From the NCBI GenBank assembly GCA_000785145.2, contig JSZA02000055.1, positions 1 through 47,891 on the forward strand: a stretch of DNA of 47,891 nt, read 5' to 3'. Origin of the DNA: Candidatus Thiomargarita nelsonii. GTDB lineage: Bacteria; Pseudomonadota; Gammaproteobacteria; Beggiatoales; Beggiatoaceae. A program made the translations under genes and the position numbers. The notes beneath the pieces were generated by a model. It ran no database searches. It was not told where the DNA came from and saw only the letters and a list, made by a program, of their open reading frames with translations. Of the stretch, positions 43,358 to 47,891 are shown piece after piece. Position 1 is the stretch's first letter. Every line of letters starts with the position of its first letter.

Positions 43358-44146
43358 TACAAACTGGCCATCTAATGGTGAGGAGGCAGTTGCATAGCGT
43401 TTACGCGGCATACGCCCCGCTTTATAGGCTTCGCGTCCTGCTTCAATCGCCTTTTTCATCGCCGACGCCATTAAAATGGGTTGTTTTGCAGCCGCTATCG
43501 CGGTATTCATTAATACGCCATCACAACCTAACTCCATAGCGATTGCAGCATCCGAGGCTGTACCAACGCCGGCATCTACTAAAATGGGTACATTTGCATT
43601 TTCAACAATGGTGACGATATTAAATGGATTGCGGATACCGAGCCCTGAGCCAATCGGCGCAGCCAAGGGCATAACGGCGACACAACCTAGCTCTTCAAAG
43701 CGTTTTGCCATAATCGGATCATCATTAGTGTACACCATCACTTGAAAATCTTCTTTGATCAAAACTTGAGCCGCCTCCAAGGTGGCGGGGATGTCAGGAT
43801 ATAAGGTTTTTTCATCACCTAAAACTTCTAACTTCACCAAAGTATGTCCATCCAACAACTCTCGCGCTAATCGACAAGTACGCACTGCGTCTTCGGCGGT
43901 ATAGCAGCCCGCTGTATTAGGCAATATCGTATATTTATCGGGCGAAATGACATCCAACAAGTTGGGTTGATTAGCATCTTGACCGATATTAGTCCGTCGA
44001 ATAGCCACCGTCACGATTTGTGCGCCGCTGGCGGCAATGGCGAGACCGGTTTCTTCTAAATCTTTATATTTGCCAGTCCCCACGAGCAGACGTGAGCTAT
44101 AGTTTTTGCCTGCAATGGTTAAGGGTGTGTAATGATGTTCAGACAT
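43355..44146 (-). CDS. thiG: Thiazole synthase
   Basis: The TIM-barrel protein has [77 protein letters not shown] and [20 protein letters not shown], the ThiG set including the Schiff-base lysine (VKLEVLGD). It makes the thiazole phosphate of thiamine from deoxyxylulose 5-phosphate, dehydroglycine and ThiS thiocarboxylate. The thiS gene usually found immediately upstream is not present in the ~90-base gap here. Its substrate is supplied by the dxs product encoded 6 kb away. Confidence 0.96.
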   Translation of the reverse strand: MSEHHYTPLTIAGKNYSSRLLVGTGKYKDLEETGLAIAASGAQIVTVAIRRTNIGQDANQPNLLDVISPDKYTILPNTAGCYTAEDAVRTCRLARELLDGHTLVKLEVLGDEKTLYPDIPATLEAAQVLIKEDFQVMVYTNDDPIMAKRFEELGCVAVMPLAAPIGSGLGIRNPFNIVTIVENANVPILVDAGVGTASDAAIAMELGCDGVLMNTAIAAAKQPILMASAMKKAIEAGREAYKAGRMPRKRYATASSPLDGQFV

Positions 44147-44239
44147 GTTGTACCTGAGTGTGTGTGAAAATGGGTTATTTTAAAATAAAAAGAGTACAAT
44201 AACAATTTTTAAAATTTGGAGCGTGTTATACGACTGCCT

Positions 44240-45016
44240 TCACCTGAGCGGCACAATCACCCGAAATTCTTCACCCAGTTCTTTGAACTCCACCTCAGCG
44301 CCGAATTTTCGTATTTCTTGATAAACCATGGGTAAGCCTCTACCCAAACGTTCCACATAACGTAGATTATCCATAAATTTTACCAGTATGGGGTTGCTGG
44401 CATAAGAGACACCAGCTTTTAATTTCTCAATTGTCACCGTATTTGGTAATCGGCCCGGACTTATAAATTCAACGCGATCACTAAACATTAATAGACTGAT
44501 TTTTGAGCCGATAATCGCATAGTTCCGATGTACACAAGCATTGACTATCAACTCTCGAAAAACCTTCATCGGCGGATAGAGACGCAGATTTTCACGTTGC
44601 CCGTTTTTAATCTCAGATGGAAAAAGTAAATTATTTTTGAGGATGGCTATGGTACGCTCAACTTGGAATGGTAAAGGACCACTGACATTTTGTTTATCAA
44701 TCAATTCACTTTGCATTTCACGCCCGGCAAAATGGCCAAAGCTGATACCAGATTGTGGTAAATACCGTTCTGGGTTAATGCCAAAAATGAGTAAACCGCC
44801 TATAGTCGTTTGCCCATCCTCATTGAGAATATCGCTATTGATCAATAAGCGTTGTTTATCTTTTTCAGATTCCTTGGAAAACTCTATTTCATAGTCGCCA
44901 AAATAACTATCAAGTGCTGTGAAATTAAAATCACGGTGAGTGCAGCCTTCAACACCATTAGCATCGGCTGAAGAATTTTCTCCTTGTTGAATAATGTATT
45001 CTAATTCAGAAAGCAT
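44240..45016 (-). CDS. AlbA_2/HATPase_c_4-type regulator with shortened N-terminal domain
   Basis: The C-terminal two thirds match the RecG-like transcriptional-regulator family: TTIGGLLIFGINPERYLPQS, VFRELIVNACVHRNYAIIGS (GHKL-like ATP-binding motif), VEFISPGRLPNTVTIEKL, RYVERLGRGLPMVYQEI. The start ELEYIIQQGENSS is the usual opening of the AlbA_2 domain, but after about 15 residues it jumps to ANGVEGCTHRDF, so most of the AlbA_2 (Schlafen-like nucleic-acid) domain is missing, apparently in frame. May be inactive or only partially functional. Confidence 0.72.
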   Translation of the reverse strand: MLSELEYIIQQGENSSADANGVEGCTHRDFNFTALDSYFGDYEIEFSKESEKDKQRLLINSDILNEDGQTTIGGLLIFGINPERYLPQSGISFGHFAGREMQSELIDKQNVSGPLPFQVERTIAILKNNLLFPSEIKNGQRENLRLYPPMKVFRELIVNACVHRNYAIIGSKISLLMFSDRVEFISPGRLPNTVTIEKLKAGVSYASNPILVKFMDNLRYVERLGRGLPMVYQEIRKFGAEVEFKELGEEFRVIVPLR

Positions 45017-45193
45017 AAATGAGTAGCTTTTCTTAGGAGTCCAAGATTTATCTTGGACTCAACCCCGACTTGTGATGATATAATCCTTTATTATAAAAAA
45101 TTGGTTATTGTTTTGGATAACGATAAAAACGTTTATGTGATAGTAATTTTTTTTAATGAGTCTGCTAAAGTTACAGGTGGTTGCTATAAAATC

Positions 45194-46198
45194 ATGCGAA
45201 TAGAAAGTTTAAGTATAGAAATTTTTACGATTTTTGGAAAAAACCAATTCAATTTTTCTAACGGATTGAATATTGTTATTGGTGAAAATGATACGGGCAA
45301 AAGCCATCTACTCCGATTATTATATTCATTAATTGAAAGTAATAATCTAGTAGCCCAACAAAAAGCCGATAATAACAGCTACTTATTACAAAAGTCTCTT
45401 CCACAAAAATTGATTGATATTTTCAAACCGGAAAAATTAGCTCACTTAATTAAAAATGGGCAAAACAAAAGTCATATAAACATTGATTTTAGTGAATATA
45501 ACATCCCGTTTAATTTTACACAAAAAACTAAAATTCAAGTCAATATTGACAAGAATAAAGTGCCAGCGAGATTAATTAAACAAGATAGCTTATTTATCCC
45601 GACTAAAGAAATGTTATCTTTTTATGATGGTTTTATGTCACTTTATCTAACACGACAACTGCCTTTCGATGAAATTTATTATCACCTAGCTAAAACACTA
45701 GGTTTATTGGTATTGAAAGATATTTCGTCGCCAGAAAAACAAATTTTAAAAAGTTTGGAAACATTATTGAATGGTAAACTACTATTACCTCAAAATGGCA
45801 ACAAATTGGAAATTTCATTAGTTGCTGAAGGAATGAGGAAAATTGGAACACTTTCACACTTAATTGCTAATGGTTCGTTGAATAAAAATACTATTTTATT
45901 TTGGGATGAACCTGAATCTAACTTAAATCCTAAATTAATTAGAAAATTGGCTAAAGTTTTGGTAGATTTATCCTCTATTGGTGTGCAAATATTTATCAAT
46001 ACACATAGTTTATTCTTAATCAAAGAATTTGAAATTTTAAGAGAAATAAATACCCAAATTAAATATTTTAGTTTGGGAATTGAGGTGGAAAATAATTTGC
46101 GAGTTTCTCAAAGTGAAGATATCGAAGGTTTAGATGATTTAGTTATTTTAGATGAAAATTTAGATCAAAGTGATAGATTTATGAAGAAGATTAATTAA
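45194..46198 (+). CDS. OLD/AAA_21-like ABC-type ATPase
   Basis: From M45194 the protein starts MRIESLSIEIFTIFGKNQF with Walker A GENDTGKSHLLRLLYS. The Walker B ILFWDEPESNLNP and switch histidine FINTHSLFLIKEFEIL are complete, and the intervening ~160 residues are helical (coiled-coil-like insert). At 335 residues it resembles the ATPase of anti-phage and toxin-like two-gene systems. The upstream frame to 45053 is not supported. Base composition is clearly more A/T-rich than the neighbours, suggesting transfer. The next gene begins 5 bases after its stop. Confidence 0.82.
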   Translation: MRIESLSIEIFTIFGKNQFNFSNGLNIVIGENDTGKSHLLRLLYSLIESNNLVAQQKADNNSYLLQKSLPQKLIDIFKPEKLAHLIKNGQNKSHINIDFSEYNIPFNFTQKTKIQVNIDKNKVPARLIKQDSLFIPTKEMLSFYDGFMSLYLTRQLPFDEIYYHLAKTLGLLVLKDISSPEKQILKSLETLLNGKLLLPQNGNKLEISLVAEGMRKIGTLSHLIANGSLNKNTILFWDEPESNLNPKLIRKLAKVLVDLSSIGVQIFINTHSLFLIKEFEILREINTQIKYFSLGIEVENNLRVSQSEDIEGLDDLVILDENLDQSDRFMKKIN

Positions 46199-46203
46199 AC
46201 TAT

Positions 46204-46665
46204 ATGCAAATTATTGAGGGAAAATTAATATTTGACTTTGATTGTGAAGCTATCAAATTTGATGATAGTACCTTTTACCGTAAACATTTTAGTAAAATGA
46301 CTAATGAAATTAAAGCCGTTGATATACTTGCTGTCAATCAGAAAATAGGTTATTTAATTGAAATAAAAGATTATACTGATCCTAATACCAAGATATTAAC
46401 CATGAATGAATTGATTGAAGCAATTATTAATAAAGTCATTTCAACTTTAGCAGCCATTTTACCGATGAAAATTAACGTTAATAATTCAGTCGGAGAAAGA
46501 AAGATTGCTAAATATTTTTTAATTGCAAATAAAATAAAAGTTATTGTTCATATAGAATTACCACCATCGAGACGAACATTGAAACAATCCAACTGGGATT
46601 TGTCTAATTTACAAATTCAATTGAGAAGAAGATTAAGAGCGATTGATGCTAAGGGCAACCACTAG
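46204..46665 (+). CDS. Putative PD-(D/E)XK nuclease-like effector paired with the ATPase
   Basis: Middle segment IKAVDILAVNQKIGYLIEIKDYTD gives the D-X(n)-E-X-K pattern of PD-(D/E)XK folds (strand with D in AVDIL, then EIK). Helices follow (MNELIEAIINKVISTLAAIL). No other domain was seen, and the family has no name I can give. Position directly behind the ATPase, same A/T-rich composition and strand, make a two-component module with nuclease effector likely. 153 residues; start ATG 46204 has no strong ribosome site, as expected of a coupled gene. Confidence 0.62.
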   Translation: MQIIEGKLIFDFDCEAIKFDDSTFYRKHFSKMTNEIKAVDILAVNQKIGYLIEIKDYTDPNTKILTMNELIEAIINKVISTLAAILPMKINVNNSVGERKIAKYFLIANKIKVIVHIELPPSRRTLKQSNWDLSNLQIQLRRRLRAIDAKGNH

Positions 46666-46674
46666 GGTGTTGCC

Positions 46675-46719
46675 TTCCGAGGCAAAAGTTTTCGCTGCGC
46701 GAAAACTTTTGCCTCGGAA
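46675..46719. terminator. Perfect 20-bp hairpin
   Basis: TTCCGAGGCAAAAGTTTTCG (46675-46694) pairs with its complement (46700-46719) around a CTGCG loop. It is placed ten bases after the ATPase/nuclease pair, so it may end their transcript; no T-run follows on the plus strand. Confidence 0.7.
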
Positions 46720-46808
46720 ACATAATATGCCGTTTCGTAGGGGCAATCCTTTATGGTTGCCCCCTTAACTTAATGGCATTGACCTTCTGAAGATGATAGG
46801 GGCTGTTT
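46720..46808. repeat. GGGGCAATCC and TTAACTTAATGGCATTG repeats
   Basis: GTAGGGGCAATCCTTTATGG (about 46738-46757) and the half-site CTTAACTTAATGGCATTG (about 46763-46780), a right end of the CCAATGCCAT family, without an obvious left partner. Confidence 0.6.
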
Positions 46809-47200
46809 GTGCGTAACGGTACCACTTGGTCCCAACAGGCCAAGCTCACAGCCAGTGACGGCGCGGCTGGACTAAAAGTCGATTTAGTGACCACCGGGAA
46901 TCTGACCAAAGCATCCAGTTTGGATTTATGGGTGGCCATCCAATTGCCAGACAATACCTTACTGTTTATAACGCCTCAGCCAAACGAACAGTTTAGTTTA
47001 ACGCCTCAAGCCTTTCGCACCGGATTGGATAATCCATTACCCATAGTACGGCTGTTAGAAATTCCAATTCCGCACGCGATGGTGGACATTATACATTTCT
47101 GGCAGTGTATGTGCCAGAAGGTCGCAATCCTCTCACAGACGGTGCGGCGGAGTTTAAGTCTAATGTGGCTATAGCGACTACCGTCTTAAATAATGAGTAA
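46809..47200 (+). pseudogene. C-terminal FG-GAP/repeat-protein remnant, frameshifted
   Basis: It begins with TWSQQAKLTASDGAAG, an FG-GAP (integrin-alpha-like) opening, then SSLDLWVAIQLPDNTLLFIT. Near 47080 the frame changes and the adjoining frame continues GGHYTFLAVYVPEGRNPLTD ... ATTVLNNE, stop at 47200. It corresponds to the tail of a large extracellular repeat protein of a type common in Beggiatoa-like genomes; the N-terminal bulk is absent. Confidence 0.6.
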
Positions 47201-47481
47201 ATTCGCTCAGAATTTTTTCTGGTATATTTTAGAGTCCAAAGCTTCAGCTTTGGATGTGACTAAATCACCACCCCAAACCGAAGGTGGACTCCAAAAGACT
47301 GGAAAAGCCTTATATAGTTGTCCAGAAAAGTTTTGTCCAGCTTATAAACTTCAGAGGTTTGGGCTAAAACTTATCTGGATGAACGAGACCAAAAAACGCA
47401 ATCGATCCCCGAAACTCCGCCGAGAAAAAACAATCCTTATGTTTGTGGTAAAATAACATATCCATTTTTTAGGAGAGAACA

Positions 47482-47891
47482 ATGAAAACCTTTAACACCG
47501 CTGGACCTTGTATTCCCGCCGATCATTACATGGTACCAATTGCCCCTCAATTTAAAAAGTTCAAAAAACTCATTGATGATAAACGCTATTTCATATTACA
47601 TGCCCCCCGTCAAACCGGCAAAACCACCTTAATGTTGCAATTGATGAAGAATTTGAATGAGGAGGGAAAGTATATTGCCTTATATGTCAATATAGAAGCG
47701 GCTCAACCCCTGCGTAATGATATTGCAGCGGTTAATCGAGTTGTTATTAGCTGTTTTGAAGGTATGGCAGAAATGGTTTTGCCCACCGCCTACCAACCTT
47801 CTGAACGGTGTTTTGCAATTCGTGCTATGGAAGACGGTTTACAATCCTTTTTATCTCGTTGGTGTTTAGAATTACCCAAACCCTTAGTCGT
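47482..47891 (+). CDS. AAA family ATPase (cut by window end)
   Basis: Starts MKTFNTAGPCIPADHYMVPI, then Walker A HAPRQTGKTTLML and IALYVNIEAAQPLRNDIAAV. The first 136 residues are present and the frame is open to the last base. It belongs to the same AAA-like family as the first gene of the window. AGGAGAG lies 5 bases before the ATG, a strong ribosome site. The rest, including a likely C-terminal nuclease-like domain, lies outside. Confidence 0.85.
   Translation, partial: MKTFNTAGPCIPADHYMVPIAPQFKKFKKLIDDKRYFILHAPRQTGKTTLMLQLMKNLNEEGKYIALYVNIEAAQPLRNDIAAVNRVVISCFEGMAEMVLPTAYQPSERCFAIRAMEDGLQSFLSRWCLELPKPLV

Noticed and set aside
47193..47456. 87-codon plus-strand frame before the last ATPase
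   Set aside because: No motif; spans AGTCCAAAGCTT-type repeats and the promoter region of the next gene.

Overview
The window looks like an accessory-rich chromosomal segment of a gammaproteobacterium, most plausibly of the Thiotrichales (Beggiatoa/Thiomargarita/Thioploca type). This is inferred from the housekeeping genes (dxs, scpAB, trpS, yciO, trmB, thiG), a V-type ATPase gene pair, a PilU-like ATPase, AAA-ATPases of the APRQTGKT type at both window ends, and a very high load of short nested palindromic repeats. No tRNA, rRNA, CRISPR array or complete insertion sequence was recognised.

Layout. (1) 0.2-8.4 kb: an AAA-ATPase with a nuclease-like tail, decayed remnants (P-type ATPase, an ATPase plus TOPRIM-like pair, a helicase, a thioesterase tail), an intact methyltransferase and a double-domain TAXI solute-binding protein. 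(2) 8.4-22.4 kb: a nonribosomal peptide synthetase locus on the minus strand. Its two reading frames are probably one gene broken by an 11-base deletion. Domain order is C-A-T-C-C-A-T-C-A-T-E-TE; the second A domain reads as proline-specific. A secreted esterase lies upstream. (3) 22.8-23.5 kb: a secreted protein with a calponin-homology domain and a calponin repeat, a eukaryotic transgelin-like architecture. This is the most surprising gene here. (4) 23.7-26.2 kb: a decaying ABC importer (permease missing its N-terminus, ATPase with an internal deletion) overlapping a ChrB-like gene. (5) 26.6-30.2 kb: a PilU-like ATPase with a duplicated N-terminal domain, a zinc-ribbon miniprotein and two V-type ATPase subunits. 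(6) 30.2-35.6 kb: a toxin-antitoxin island (DUF3368-like pair, BrnT/BrnA, MqsA-like with a ruined toxin, HNH pair, PIN pair) with repeated partial copies of the PIN module. (7) 35.6-44.2 kb: a dense minus-strand housekeeping block: folE2, dxs, scpB, scpA, trpS, M50 protease, yciO, trmB, thiG. (8) 44.2-47.9 kb: an AlbA/ATPase-fold regulator with a shortened N-terminus, an ATPase plus PD-(D/E)XK nuclease-like pair (candidate defence module), an FG-GAP remnant and the start of a second AAA-ATPase.

Repeats shape the region. One palindromic family (arms GGGTGCGTCCTACGCACC) occurs about ten times. Two copies have each been invaded at the same position by a second element ending in CCAATGCCAT, with 9-base target duplications, and one of those holds a third palindrome. 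Many gene truncations end at or beside such repeats, so these elements probably drove the rearrangements. All functional calls come from motif reading by eye; none was checked against a database.
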